A DNA stretch of 64,000 nt. It comes from JACVRN01 sp036389255. GTDB lineage: Bacteria; Acidobacteriota; Blastocatellia; Pyrinomonadales; Pyrinomonadaceae. Within the stretch, counting starts at the first letter, position 1. Each line of letters opens with the position of its first letter. The stretch lies in NCBI GenBank assembly GCA_036389255.1, contig DASVQI010000038.1, forward strand, positions 62,001-126,000, given 5' to 3'. Of the stretch, positions 25,141 through 33,613 are shown in pieces. The translations under genes and the position numbers were made by a program. The notes beneath the pieces were generated by a model. The model saw only the letters and a list, made by a program, of their open reading frames with translations. It had not been told where the DNA came from and searched no databases.

Positions 25141-26118
25141 TCAGGCGCGCGCGCTAGGACGGGAGCCGTTGTGCATCTCTCGCCACCTGCGGCACAAATC
25201 CTCGGCGGCCTCGCGCCAAGTCGGGAAGCGAAAGTCGAACCCGCTCTCCGGCAGCAGTCCGGGGATTACCCTTCGGCTCTTAAGTATCAGTTCCGTCTCA
25301 GTCCTCATAAATAGCGCCCCGGCCTCCAGCATCAACCTGTTCGCCGGTAGACCGAATCCAATCCCCCATGCCTCTCGCAGTGTACGCATGAATTCAGCGT
25401 TAGGCAGAGGATTAGGCGACGCCAGATTAACGGCCCCCTCAAGCTCGTCATGCTCTATCAGCCAGTAGACGGCGCGCACTAAATCTTCGTAGTGAATCCA
25501 CGATACATATTGCCGCCCGTCGCCTGCCCGACCGCCGAGCCCGTATCGAACCAGCTTCAACAACAGGTCAAAGGGGCTGCCGCTATCCGGGTTCATCACG
25601 ATGGCCGAGCGCATCTTGACCTTTCGAGTCTTAGGCAGAGCGGCTTCATCAACCACACGCTCCCATGAAGTAGCCACATCTATGCTGAAACGCCACGTGT
25701 CCGGCGCGCGCGGCTCATCGCCGCCGATGATTCCATTCGCCTCATCGTTCGGCGCGTCGTAGCGGTGCGCGTAGATGGTGGCGGTGCTCATCTGTAGCCA
25801 GACGCGCGGCGGCTTCGTTGCTCGTTCGATAGCCTCAGCGACTATCCGGGCGGAGTCTACGCGAGACTCTTTGATGAGCCGCCGGTTCGTTGGCGTGTAG
25901 CGACAGTTGACGCTGCGCCCGGCCAGATTGATGACGGCGTCCGCGCCTTCGAACTCAGCCGCCCAACTGCCCAAAGCCTTCGCGTCCCAAGACTCGCTTC
26001 GCCATGGAGCTTTGCCGGGGCTGCGACTGAGCACCACTACCTCGTGCCCGTCCTTGTGGAAGGCACGCGCCAGAACCGTTCCGACCTGACCTGTACCGCC
26101 GGGAATTATTATCTTCAT
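25141..26118 (-). CDS. TIGR01777-type NAD-dependent epimerase (YfcH-like)
   Basis: A 325-residue short-chain dehydrogenase/epimerase-like protein. The nucleotide-binding motif is PGGTGQVGTVLA near the N-terminus; VINLAGRSVNCRY is the family hallmark, and the C-terminal DUF1731-like part ends PTWREAAEDL. The family (YfcH, SulA-like) has no firmly known substrate. The usual Tyr-x3-Lys is replaced, as is common in this group. GGGGAG lies just before the ATG. It converges on a small secreted protein gene. Confidence 0.9.
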   Translation of the reverse strand: MKIIIPGGTGQVGTVLARAFHKDGHEVVVLSRSPGKAPWRSESWDAKALGSWAAEFEGADAVINLAGRSVNCRYTPTNRRLIKESRVDSARIVAEAIERATKPPRVWLQMSTATIYAHRYDAPNDEANGIIGGDEPRAPDTWRFSIDVATSWERVVDEAALPKTRKVKMRSAIVMNPDSGSPFDLLLKLVRYGLGGRAGDGRQYVSWIHYEDLVRAVYWLIEHDELEGAVNLASPNPLPNAEFMRTLREAWGIGFGLPANRLMLEAGALFMRTETELILKSRRVIPGLLPESGFDFRFPTWREAAEDLCRRWREMHNGSRPSARA

Positions 26119-26284
26119 AAGACTCCCCTACGAGTAATCCTACAGCCACGCTCAACAACAAGTGTGCCAGCGAGAGAGGTCGCGCAAATATTGGTCTAAG
26201 AGGTTTGTGAGGCTTTCTCACACGGGCATGATGCAAATCCGGCGGGGAATATTTGCACTGTGCCAACTTGAAGAAGACGGTCTT

Positions 26285-27835
26285 TTAATTCATCTCAGCC
26301 GCACGGATGGTCTTGAAATGCTCTACTAGGCGCAGGCGATACTGCTCGGCTTCGTCATCCCTGCCGCGCCCTTTAAGAAACAGGTAGATGGATTCGCAGC
26401 CGGGAAGAATCGTCTCTTTATCCAGTGTCATGGCTCTTTCGATATACTCGACGCCCGTCTCGTCGTCCTTATCCAGCAGGATTTGACCGAGCGCGAAATT
26501 GGCGCGCACATGATTCGGGTCGGCGTCCAGCAGCCCGCGCAGGCGAGGCAGCGTGGCTTCGGCCCCCTGAGTGTCGGCCAGACAGCGCAGCAGCTCCCAT
26601 TGCTCTTCCGTCGTGAGATGCCCCGCCCGCTCTTTCTCTTGCAGTTTGCCGAGGGTCTTCTGTGTTTCCTGCACGTGCCGGAAGCGCTCTCGCCAGACCT
26701 GCATGACCTGCTCGTACCACCAGCGATTGCGGCTGGAAGTAAAGCTCTCAGTCACAGGGCCAAGGTAAAACTGAGCAGCATTTCTCCCGGCCCCGGTCGA
26801 GGATAAAAGCTCACGCGACTCAGCGTCGTTCGCGGACGTTACCTGATAACCCATGGCCTTCAAGCGGTCTGCGAGCGAAGGGTGCGTGTCCTCGTAGCCG
26901 GTCTGTATCGCCAGCCCCTGCAAGAACCACTTGCGCGCAACGTCGCGCGGAAGCTCCTGCTTCATGGCGGAAACGAAACGCGTGAACACGTCCGCCGGGG
27001 GCTCGCTCTGAGAGTCGGCCGTCTTGTAGAAGTTGGGCCAGAAATCTTCCGACAGGAAGCGTCCCTTCAGCTCCAGATTGATAAGGGCGGAGGCGGCATG
27101 CTCTCTGCCCGCAAGCTCAACCGAGCGTGCGTCCGCCTCATACTCCTGCCTGCGCGCCAGCACGAAAGAGTAGGCGTTGAAGAAGGGCGCGTACCAGTTC
27201 AGGAAACGCTCGAAGATGAATGAGCCGTGCCGCCCCTCCGCCTGAAGCCGCGTCACAATCTGAATCCAAGTCTCGCGCACTCTATAAATCCAGCCCGTAA
27301 AGCGGCTGTGCGCGCCCGAAAGGTGGCCCATCTCGTGCGCCAGCACGGCGCGGAACTCTTCGGCAGAGAGCGCCTGCATGAGCGGAAGCCCCACGAGCAA
27401 ATAGTTCTTATACCAGCCAAAGAATCCGAGGCGCGGAATCTGCACCACGCCCGCGTTGAATTCGTCCGTCAGCAAAATCAGATGCACGGGCGGGGCCTGA
27501 ATGGCCGTCTCAACTTCCTTGACTAAATCAAACAACGCGGGCGCATCTTCATGTTTAAGCTGTAGCCCGTCCGGCTCAGGGAACTTGACCCAGAGCGACC
27601 TGACCGCTACGCCTACCAGCACCAGAGGTATCCAGAGGAGTTTGATGACGAGCCCGTTGAACCTGACATAGACCAGCACGGTCACTACGAGCAGGAGCAG
27701 GATGACGACGACGGCAAAGATGTACGCGTAACCGGCAGCCGCGAGCAAGCCCACGCGAATCTTATACTGCGTCGGGTGCTCGCGCGCGTAATCTTCCAGC
27801 CGGTCAACGAGCGCACTGAATTTCTCTTCATTCAT
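26285..27835 (-). CDS. M48 family zinc metallopeptidase with TPR tail
   Basis: A 516-residue integral membrane protease. Two TM helices at about 28-56 and 60-78 precede the catalytic domain, in which HEMGH at 167-171 binds zinc together with the Glu in EYEADARSVELAG. The C-terminal 170 residues contain TPR-like helices (WELLRCLADTQGAEATLPRLRGLLDADPNHVRANFALGQILL, given only in outline). It resembles HtpX/BepA-type quality-control proteases of the envelope, with the TPR part probably presenting substrates. Confidence 0.9.
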   Translation of the reverse strand: MNEEKFSALVDRLEDYAREHPTQYKIRVGLLAAAGYAYIFAVVVILLLLVVTVLVYVRFNGLVIKLLWIPLVLVGVAVRSLWVKFPEPDGLQLKHEDAPALFDLVKEVETAIQAPPVHLILLTDEFNAGVVQIPRLGFFGWYKNYLLVGLPLMQALSAEEFRAVLAHEMGHLSGAHSRFTGWIYRVRETWIQIVTRLQAEGRHGSFIFERFLNWYAPFFNAYSFVLARRQEYEADARSVELAGREHAASALINLELKGRFLSEDFWPNFYKTADSQSEPPADVFTRFVSAMKQELPRDVARKWFLQGLAIQTGYEDTHPSLADRLKAMGYQVTSANDAESRELLSSTGAGRNAAQFYLGPVTESFTSSRNRWWYEQVMQVWRERFRHVQETQKTLGKLQEKERAGHLTTEEQWELLRCLADTQGAEATLPRLRGLLDADPNHVRANFALGQILLDKDDETGVEYIERAMTLDKETILPGCESIYLFLKGRGRDDEAEQYRLRLVEHFKTIRAAEMN

Positions 27836-27854
27836 AAGCGAGGAAGTGATGCGG

Positions 27855-27940
27855 AAGAAGATTCAAGCAGGGACAGGCAGGATAAAGAAGAAGACACACT
27901 TCCTATTTCATCCCGCTCATCCTCTCTATTCCCGTACGTT
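27855..27940. repeat. Degenerate heptamer-rich inverted sequence
   Basis: GGACAGGCAGGATAAAG on the left and ATCCCGCTCATCCTC on the right resemble two halves of an imperfect inverted repeat made of GGAT/ATCC words. It lies between yebC and the M48 gene. Low certainty. Confidence 0.3.
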
Positions 27941-27945
27941 TTTAC

Positions 27946-28683
27946 TTACTCCATGTCGGCTTCGCTGATGTCGAAGTTGGCGGAGACTTTCTGCACGTCG
28001 TCGTGGTCTTCCAGTGAGTCCATGAGCTTGAGCATCTGCTTGGCGTCCTGGCCTTCTAGCTTGATGTAGTTCTTCGGAACCATCTCGACTTCTGCAACCT
28101 GCGGCTCTATGCCCGCGCCCTTGACCGCAGATAGCACGGCGTCGAAGTTTTCCGGCGCGGTGATAATCTCGAAATTGTCTTCGTCGTCGCGCAGGTCTTC
28201 CGCTCCGGCTTCAATCACCAGCTCGAACAGCTCGTCCTCGGACTTTGCGGCCTTCTCCACAACTATGTAGCCCTTCTTGTCGAAGAGATAGCTGACGGAG
28301 CCGGAGGCCCCCATGTTGCCGCCGTTTTTTGAGAAGATGTGCCTGATTTCCGCGACCGTGCGGTTGCGGTTGTCCGTCATGGAATCAACCATAACGGCTA
28401 CGCCTCCGGGGCCGTAGCCTTCATAAGTTATCTCGTCATAACTGACGCCTTCAAGCTCGCCCGTTCCTCGTTTGACCGCCCGGTCAATCGTATCGTTGGG
28501 CATGTTCGCGCCCTTGGCGTCCGCGATGGCCTTCCTCAGGCGCGCGTTGGCGTCAGGGTCGCCGCCGCCTGTTCGCGCAGCGACCGTTATCTCTTTAATC
28601 AGCTTGGTGAAGAGCTTGCCGCGCTTGGCGTCGAGCGCGCCCTTCTTGTGTTTAATAGTATGCCACTTGGAGTGTCCAGACAT
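27946..28683 (-). CDS. yebC: YebC/PmpR family protein
   Basis: A 245-residue YebC/TACO1 protein, typical length. It starts MSGHSKWHTIKHKKGALDAK, the family signature, and contains DTIDRAVKRGTGE and YEGYGPGGVAVMVD. Members have been described as DNA-binding regulators and, more recently, as factors that help ribosomes through difficult stretches such as polyproline. Complete and well conserved. It precedes the M48 gene on the same strand. Confidence 0.96.
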   Translation of the reverse strand: MSGHSKWHTIKHKKGALDAKRGKLFTKLIKEITVAARTGGGDPDANARLRKAIADAKGANMPNDTIDRAVKRGTGELEGVSYDEITYEGYGPGGVAVMVDSMTDNRNRTVAEIRHIFSKNGGNMGASGSVSYLFDKKGYIVVEKAAKSEDELFELVIEAGAEDLRDDEDNFEIITAPENFDAVLSAVKGAGIEPQVAEVEMVPKNYIKLEGQDAKQMLKLMDSLEDHDDVQKVSANFDISEADME

Positions 28684-28768
28684 TTCTATAAAATCCTTAT
28701 GAGACTAGATGTTTGATAGAAGCGGGAATGGAATATATCACGCGCATTTTCAGCCTAGCAACCGCAGC

Positions 28769-29071
28769 CTACTTCGCCCCCGCAAGAGTTTTAAGCCTTG
28801 AGCAGTCTATGCCGTGTACGAGAACCTGCTTGAGCTTCGACGCGTGGCCCGCCGTAATCTCTACGGCGCGGCGCGGAACGTCCAGAGCCTGAGCGAGCGT
28901 GCGAATGAGTTCTTCGTTGGCAGCGCCGTCCACGGGCGGTGCGGCGACGCGCACTCGAAGCGCTCCGTCATGAGCGCCTACGACTCGGCTACGGCTTGCG
29001 CGCGGGACTACTCGCACGGAGAAGACAATCGCCCCGTCCAGTGCCGTACAATGAATCGTCTCTTCAGCCAA
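28769..29071 (-). CDS. yggU: DUF167/YggU family protein
   Basis: A 100-residue protein with the DUF167 hallmark (RVVPRASRSRVVGAHDGALRVRV then PPVDGAANEELIRTLA and the AGHASKLKQV motif). The apparent start is TTG at 29071, since no ATG fits the family N-terminus. It follows yggT by 16 bp, reproducing the common yggS-yggT-yggU order. The biochemical role is unknown. Confidence 0.9.
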   Translation of the reverse strand: MAEETIHCTALDGAIVFSVRVVPRASRSRVVGAHDGALRVRVAAPPVDGAANEELIRTLAQALDVPRRAVEITAGHASKLKQVLVHGIDCSRLKTLAGAK

Positions 29072-29087
29072 CTCTCGGATTGAGGCT

Positions 29088-29684
29088 TCAGCGTATCAGC
29101 GTGCCCGCCACGAATTCCTGCAACAGGCGCAGCAGCAGCAGCACAACTATGGGCGAAATATCGAACATGCCGACCGGCGGAATGATTCGACGGGCAGGGC
29201 CCAGCACGGGCTCCGTCACGCGTATCAGGAAACGCATGACACGGTTGACAGAGCTTGCGCCCCACGAAAAGACTATCCGCATGAAGATGAGCAGCGTGTA
29301 GACGGCCAGCACGCCGTAGAGCAGATAGCCTACGACTGAGATTAACGCGCCGCTTTGTAAGCTCACTGTGATGCCTTTGATGGTGTTAAGGACTTCTGTA
29401 GTTAGCTGCACGGTGAAGTAGCCCAAAACCAGAGCAACCAGTATGACTACGAGCGGAGAATACTTCGGGTCTACGCCTGCGCGAGCGAGGCTGCGCCGCA
29501 CGGGATTAACGAGGGGGTCGGACATGCTGCGTATGTTTATGAAGGTGCGGCTGAAGGGATTCATGTCCGCGTATGTGACCAGCAGCCGCAGCAGCATCAG
29601 GACGATGACGGCTATGATGCTGCACGCCACCGTGTACCAGACTATGCTGCGCAGAAGAACCAGAACGTAAATAAAGGAATCCAT
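29088..29684 (-). CDS. yggT: YggT family membrane protein
   Basis: A 198-residue protein with two YggT repeats, each a hydrophobic hairpin around a Pro/Arg loop: NPFSRTFINIRSMSDPLVNPVRR near residue 50 and MRFLIRVTEPVLGPARRIIPP near residue 155. Four TM helices are predicted. In Gram-positives the family is linked to division and in E. coli to osmotic tolerance. It sits between yggS and yggU. Confidence 0.9.
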   Translation of the reverse strand: MDSFIYVLVLLRSIVWYTVACSIIAVIVLMLLRLLVTYADMNPFSRTFINIRSMSDPLVNPVRRSLARAGVDPKYSPLVVILVALVLGYFTVQLTTEVLNTIKGITVSLQSGALISVVGYLLYGVLAVYTLLIFMRIVFSWGASSVNRVMRFLIRVTEPVLGPARRIIPPVGMFDISPIVVLLLLRLLQEFVAGTLIR

Positions 29685-29710
29685 ATTCTAATAGACCGCT
29701 CTAACGAGAA

Positions 29711-29739
29711 ACGCGTTTTGCCCTCTCAGACAAAACGCG
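29711..29739. terminator. Hairpin between yggS and yggT
   Basis: CGCGTTTTG (29712-29720) pairs with CAAAACGCG (29731-29739). It lies 6 bp beyond the yggS stop on the minus strand and may attenuate read-through into yggT. Confidence 0.5.
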
Positions 29740-29745
29740 CGGGAA

Positions 29746-30474
29746 TCATAATTTCTTACTTGCTCTCTGTCCGAAGATGGCCGTGCCGACGCGTACCATA
29801 GTCGCGCCCTCTTCTACCGCCACCTCGAAATCATTGCTCATGCCCATAGAAAGCCCGCCGGGCTCGTCACCGAAAGCGCCCGCAGCCCTGTAACGGTCGC
29901 GCAGCTCGCGCAAACGATTAAAGTAAGGGCGCGCGCGCTCCGAATCTTCAAAGAAGGGGGGAAGCGTCATCAGCCCCTTTAAGCGTAAATGCTCGCACGC
30001 TACGACCTGTTCGACAAGCTCCGGCAGGTCGCTCTCGGGGATGCCCGTCTTCGTCTCTTCACCCGCGAGGTCTACCTGAATCATCACGCTCAAGGCCGCC
30101 CTGCCATCTTCGCCGCACATGCGGTTGAGCCTCAGCGCAAGCTCCTTCGAGTCCAGAGAGTGGACAAGCTCGAAGAGCTGTACGACGCGGCGAGCTTTGT
30201 TTGACTGTAGGTGCCCTATGAGGTGCCAGCGCACACGTTCCCGGCCAATCTCCAGAATCTTTCCTTCGGCCTCCTGCACCCGATTTTCGCCTAAGTCTGT
30301 CACGCCAGCTTCGATTGCTCGCCTGAGAATTTCAGACGGATGCGTTTTGCTGACGGCGATGAGCGTTATCTCTTCCGGCGCGCGCCCGCTCCTGCTTGCG
30401 CTCAAAGCTATGCGGTCGCGCACCTCTCCGAGGCGCTCGCGCAGTTCTTCAACACTGGGAAACTCTTCGTCCAT
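29746..30474 (-). CDS. yggS: YggS family PLP-binding protein
   Basis: A 242-residue pyridoxal-phosphate homeostasis protein (PLPBP/YggS). The PLP-binding Lys is residue 43 in LIAVSKTHP; DLGENRVQEAEGK and WHLIGHLQSNKA follow, and the C-terminal phosphate site is LSMGMSNDFEVAVEEGATMVR in outline. Members buffer free PLP and affect amino-acid metabolism without known catalysis. First gene of the yggS-yggT-yggU set. Confidence 0.95.
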   Translation of the reverse strand: MDEEFPSVEELRERLGEVRDRIALSASRSGRAPEEITLIAVSKTHPSEILRRAIEAGVTDLGENRVQEAEGKILEIGRERVRWHLIGHLQSNKARRVVQLFELVHSLDSKELALRLNRMCGEDGRAALSVMIQVDLAGEETKTGIPESDLPELVEQVVACEHLRLKGLMTLPPFFEDSERARPYFNRLRELRDRYRAAGAFGDEPGGLSMGMSNDFEVAVEEGATMVRVGTAIFGQRASKKL

Positions 30475-30764
30475 TTATGCAAGCAGGCAATGATTTCGCA
30501 AGACAACTATAACAACGGCTCTCGCTCGCCCGCAACTGGCTCCATCTCATACCATACGGTCTTCACTTCGTAACGTTATCGTATGGCGCGTAGATTGTGC
30601 AGCGTCTCGCTCTTACTGCTTTCAACGACTTAGCCGGGCGAGCCCTGTGGCACGAAGGTTGTTATCAACTATCTGCCCCCGAGGTGTATTCTCACGCGCA
30701 ATTTCAGAAAAAGCATTTGCCAAGTGGCTCTGCGCTAAGCTAAAAAGATTCTATGGAGGAAGTC

Positions 30765-31340
30765 ATGAACGTAACTCTCAATAAAAGGACGGTTCTCTGG
30801 GCGGCTCTACTGACCCTCATTTTCGTAGTAGGTGCTCCGAGCGTCGCTCAGGCTCAGGGCAGGGGTCGCGGTCGAGGTCAGGACAAGAAGGCCGAAAAGT
30901 TCAAGAACGGGCACGACGCGCGCGACGGGCGCTTTGACGGGCGCGGCCCTCGCGGCAACCGCGATGACCGTTACGACGATGACGACGATTACCGCGACGA
31001 CGATGGCGATTACCGGTACAGGCGCAACCGCCGCAGCAACGACGGCTCTTACGACCGCACGGACGTTCGCCGCCGGGCTCAGAGCATAGGCTATCAGGAA
31101 GGCTACAACGCGGGTCAGGCCGACAGGGCGTCGGGTCGCCGCTACAGCCCGGAGTCATACGGCACTTACCGCGATGCGACTGCGGGCTACGACAACAGCT
31201 ACGGCAATATAGAAGAGTATCGCAGCAGCTTCCGCGAAGCTTTCAAACAGGGATACGAGGAAGGCTATAGCAACAGGAGCGGGCGCAGCACTCGCAGCCG
31301 CGTAGGTACAATTCTGGGCGACATACTGGGCAGGCCATAA
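30765..31340 (+). CDS. Secreted Arg/Asp/Gly-rich protein with GY repeats
   Basis: A 191-residue exported protein; signal peptide about residues 1-27. Residues 28-85 are an extreme Arg/Asp/Gly/Tyr stretch. The C-terminal half contains two copies of a YxxGYxxG-type helical motif: GYQEGYNAGQADRASGR and FKQGYEEGYSNRSGR. Start at ATG 30765 with GGAGGAAGTC upstream. The composition suggests an intrinsically disordered, possibly surface or polymer-binding protein. No enzyme motif. Confidence 0.72.
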   Translation: MNVTLNKRTVLWAALLTLIFVVGAPSVAQAQGRGRGRGQDKKAEKFKNGHDARDGRFDGRGPRGNRDDRYDDDDDYRDDDGDYRYRRNRRSNDGSYDRTDVRRRAQSIGYQEGYNAGQADRASGRRYSPESYGTYRDATAGYDNSYGNIEEYRSSFREAFKQGYEEGYSNRSGRSTRSRVGTILGDILGRP

Positions 31341-31353
31341 GAAGGCAAAGGCA

Positions 31354-31399
31354 GGTGACGGGGAAAAGAAAACCAATTGTCTTTCTCTTCCCCGCCACC
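31354..31399. repeat. Inverted repeat before the tRNA promoter
   Basis: GGTGACGGGGAAAAGAAA (31354-31371) and TTTCTCTTCCCCGCCACC (31382-31399) are complementary apart from two positions. It lies 14 bp beyond the stop of the GY-repeat protein gene and may terminate it. Confidence 0.6.
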
Positions 31400-31436
31400 C
31401 GGCACCTGACACCCGTCACCCTTTTTCCTTGCTCGC

Positions 31437-31466
31437 TTGACACTCGGGCGGGCGTGTCCGTATATT
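31437..31466 (+). promoter_or_regulatory. tRNA-Leu promoter
   Basis: TTGACA (31437-31442) and TATATT (31461-31466) with an 18-bp spacer, ending 17 bp before the tRNA. A near-consensus sigma-70 promoter, as expected for a stable RNA. Confidence 0.8.
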
Positions 31467-31483
31467 CGGGTTTCCCAGTTTAT

Positions 31484-31567
31484 GCGGATGTGGCGGAACT
31501 GGTAGACGCGCGGGTCTCAGAAGCCCGTGATGGCGACATCGTGGTGGTTCGAGTCCACTCATCCGCA
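31484..31567 (+). tRNA. tRNA-Leu (CAG)
   Basis: An 84-nt class II tRNA. The acceptor stem GCGGATG pairs with CATCCGC. The anticodon stem CGGGT/GCCCG encloses the loop CTCAGAA, giving anticodon CAG, which reads CUG. A long variable arm (about 31528-31543) and the T-loop TTCGAGT are present. CCA is not encoded. It has its own promoter upstream and a strong terminator downstream, so it is a single-gene transcript. Confidence 0.95.
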
Positions 31568-31584
31568 TATCAAAGATGAAAGAA

Positions 31585-31614
31585 GGGCAAGCCGCAACCA
31601 TTTGCGGCTTGCCC
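31585..31614 (+). terminator. Rho-independent terminator of tRNA-Leu
   Basis: GGGCAAGCCGCAA (31585-31597) and its exact complement (31602-31614) form a 13-bp stem with a 4-nt loop, followed by TTTCTG. Confidence 0.85.
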
Positions 31615-31637
31615 TTTCTGCTTGGAGCCCGGCCCGT

Positions 31638-32795
31638 TTAGTTAGAGCAGCGAGCGTCTATGATTGTGCGGGCCTTTCGCACGAACTCCGCCGCCCACGC
31701 TTCTGCGGGCTGGTCACGCTCGGCATTGCGCGAGGCGCGGAAGACTCTGGTAATCAATCCATTCTCTTTCTCAGCATCGAGCAGCCTCTGAAGGCCGTTG
31801 GCCAGAAGCGCGCGGCCTGCTTCGCTGATGTTGGCATCGCCCACGCTCTTGGCCGTAGTGGTGCAGCGCCCGTTGCTCACGCGTATAGGGTCTTTCCCTT
31901 TCCACCCGTTGAGCGTGGCCTTCTTCTCGCTGGAACTGGAGTAGCCGAAGGTGGAGCCCATGTCGCTGACGTAGTAGACAGCCTGTCCGGGCTCGCAGGT
32001 CAGCGTGTTGCCGTTCTTCGTCCACTTGAGACATGTGAACTTCTGGTTGTCCGTCTTTGTGTCGCCGTGGTCTATGAAGGCCAGCCAGAGCTTGAAGGCG
32101 TCTATCTCTGCGCGAGGCGCACCGCCCTGAAGCAGCGAGGCGAGCGCACTGGCGATTCCCGCCGCGTCCTTGTCGTCGCAGTTCGCGTCAATCCCCTTGC
32201 CGAGCGGAAGCTCTATGCCTGCGGCCGGTTGAAAGGGCGAGAAGCTCGCGCCCTGAAAGCTTCTGGTCAGGCTCTTTTCGCAATCCTGACAGGTAACGTC
32301 CGCGACCCAGTTGTCGTCCGCGAAGAAGCCAAGCGCTCTGGAGAAACGCGAAGAGAGGAACTCGCCGTAGATTTCGCCGTTCCTCTTGTCTCTGGACTGT
32401 CCCTTGAAGTGCGGCTTTATCTTGTAGCGTATAAGGTCGCCGTCTTCATCAACTACGCCCTGCACAGAGCAGTGGAACTTCGGCGTCGTGCCCTGACCCG
32501 GATTAGGGTCTTTGTTGGCGACGCAGTTCAGGGGTTTAGCCAGCCCCTCCGTATCAACTTCGGGCGCGCCCGTGCGCGGGCCCTTCGTTGTGCTATAGCC
32601 CAGCACGGGGTCATAGTCCGGGTCGGGCTCCTGCCAGACCTTTGCCTTCTGCTCGGCCAGCGCGCGCTCCGACGCAGGAAAGCAGGCTTGCTGCTGCTTC
32701 TGGGCAGTCACGGGCAGAGTCAGAATCAGAAGACAACCCGTGAAAAGAAGAAGCAATAGTGAGACTGTGAACTTTTGTGACCGTTTGTGAATCAT
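31638..32795 (-). CDS. Secreted Cys-rich protein with kinase-like catalytic motifs
   Basis: A 385-residue exported protein; signal peptide about residues 1-31. No annotated family comes to mind, but the layout suggests an atypical protein-kinase-like fold: Lys127/Lys131 in YKIKPHFKGQ, an acidic residue near Glu145 (YGEFLSSRFSRALGF), FIDHGDTKTDNQ at 241-251 in which HGDTKTDN copies the HRDLKPEN spacing of the catalytic loop, and SDMGSTFG at 277-284 in place of DFG. Ten Cys in the mature part suggest disulfides, as in secreted FAM20-type kinases. GAGAGGG lies upstream of the ATG. Kinase activity is inference. Confidence 0.7.
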   Translation of the reverse strand: MIHKRSQKFTVSLLLLLFTGCLLILTLPVTAQKQQQACFPASERALAEQKAKVWQEPDPDYDPVLGYSTTKGPRTGAPEVDTEGLAKPLNCVANKDPNPGQGTTPKFHCSVQGVVDEDGDLIRYKIKPHFKGQSRDKRNGEIYGEFLSSRFSRALGFFADDNWVADVTCQDCEKSLTRSFQGASFSPFQPAAGIELPLGKGIDANCDDKDAAGIASALASLLQGGAPRAEIDAFKLWLAFIDHGDTKTDNQKFTCLKWTKNGNTLTCEPGQAVYYVSDMGSTFGYSSSSEKKATLNGWKGKDPIRVSNGRCTTTAKSVGDANISEAGRALLANGLQRLLDAEKENGLITRVFRASRNAERDQPAEAWAAEFVRKARTIIDARCSN

Positions 32796-32940
32796 GCAAG
32801 ACGCCCTCTCAAATGATAAGTCTTTGTTGACTCAAGCTAGAAAATTTTTGTCTTGTGGGAGAAGCCTGTAGCCGCACGGAAATCTTAAGACGTATGAATC
32901 TATTTGTCGAACGGTTTCGCCGCGCAGCTTAAAGCGCCCG

Positions 32941-33378
32941 TCAATTCATGGCTTCCGAGACTTCTTCCGTCTCAAGCGGCATCTGAAACTCCGCCACCAT
33001 GAGCGGCTGCTCCTGAAAGAGCGTGGAGTTGACTAGAGTTTGCACCCAGTAGCGGCCCGCTTCCGGGAAAGTAACGTCTATGAAGAAGCTTATGTTGTCG
33101 GCAAAGCCGCCTATGCCTATCTCGAAGCCGGTAGGCTGCGACAGCGCTATGGGCTGCCTGCGGTCAGGCGTCAGGATGCGAACCTCGGACAGATGCTCGC
33201 CCTCGCCCTGCCAGTGATTGACGACCGCAAACTTGAAGAGCCGCACGGGCATCTGCTGCACGACTATGTTTTGAAAGACTCCCATGAAAGAGAGCTTGTT
33301 GCCGACTTCCAGCCGAACGTCGTCACACAGCAGCGTGTAGACCAGCTCCAGCTTCCCCGCCTGTCCCTCTTCTGCCAT
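32941..33378 (-). CDS. Beta-rich protein, DUF6941-like
   Basis: A 145-residue soluble protein. It opens KLELVYTLLCDDVRLEVGNKLSFMGVF, a pattern I associate with the DUF6941 group, and continues as alternating strands ending in a hydrophobic AEFQMPL. No signal peptide or catalytic motif is seen. ATG 33378 is chosen because GGAG lies six bases upstream; earlier ATG and TTG codons overlap that site. Probably an immunoglobulin-like domain of unknown role. Confidence 0.7.
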   Translation of the reverse strand: MAEEGQAGKLELVYTLLCDDVRLEVGNKLSFMGVFQNIVVQQMPVRLFKFAVVNHWQGEGEHLSEVRILTPDRRQPIALSQPTGFEIGIGGFADNISFFIDVTFPEAGRYWVQTLVNSTLFQEQPLMVAEFQMPLETEEVSEAMN

Positions 33379-33441
33379 CTTCATCTCCAATCAGAACCAG
33401 ATTATCAGAATTAATACCGGAAATCGCGCAAACCCACAAAC

Positions 33442-33594
33442 GAGTGGTGGGTCAATTTCAAAATCAATCACCGCAGAGACGCAGAGAGACGCAAGAGGGA
33501 GCGCTGAGAAAATTAACTCTCTGCGTAAATCTCCGCGTCTCTCTGCGCCTCTGCGGTGAATTACTTGTTTAGATTTCAAACTGACCCACTACTC
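33442..33594. repeat. Large imperfect palindrome (MITE-like)
   Basis: Outer arms GAGTGGTGGGTC (33442-33453) and GACCCACTACTC (33583-33594) match at 11 of 12 positions. Inner arms at 33468-33492 (starting TCACCGCAGAG) and 33535-33559 match at 24 of 25. The element fills most of the 235-bp gap before ligA's 3' end. Sequences of the CACCGCAGAG type recur in many bacterial genomes. Confidence 0.8.
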
Positions 33595-33613
33595 ACAAAC
33601 AGCGCAGCCGCCT

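Noticed and set aside
31527..32759. Long plus-strand open frame antisense to the kinase-like gene
   Set aside because: It is the complement of the Cys-rich secreted protein, which has a signal peptide, a ribosome site and motifs; the plus frame also runs out of the tRNA.
33391..33579. Open frame inside the large palindrome
   Set aside because: It is repetitive palindrome sequence with no ribosome site.
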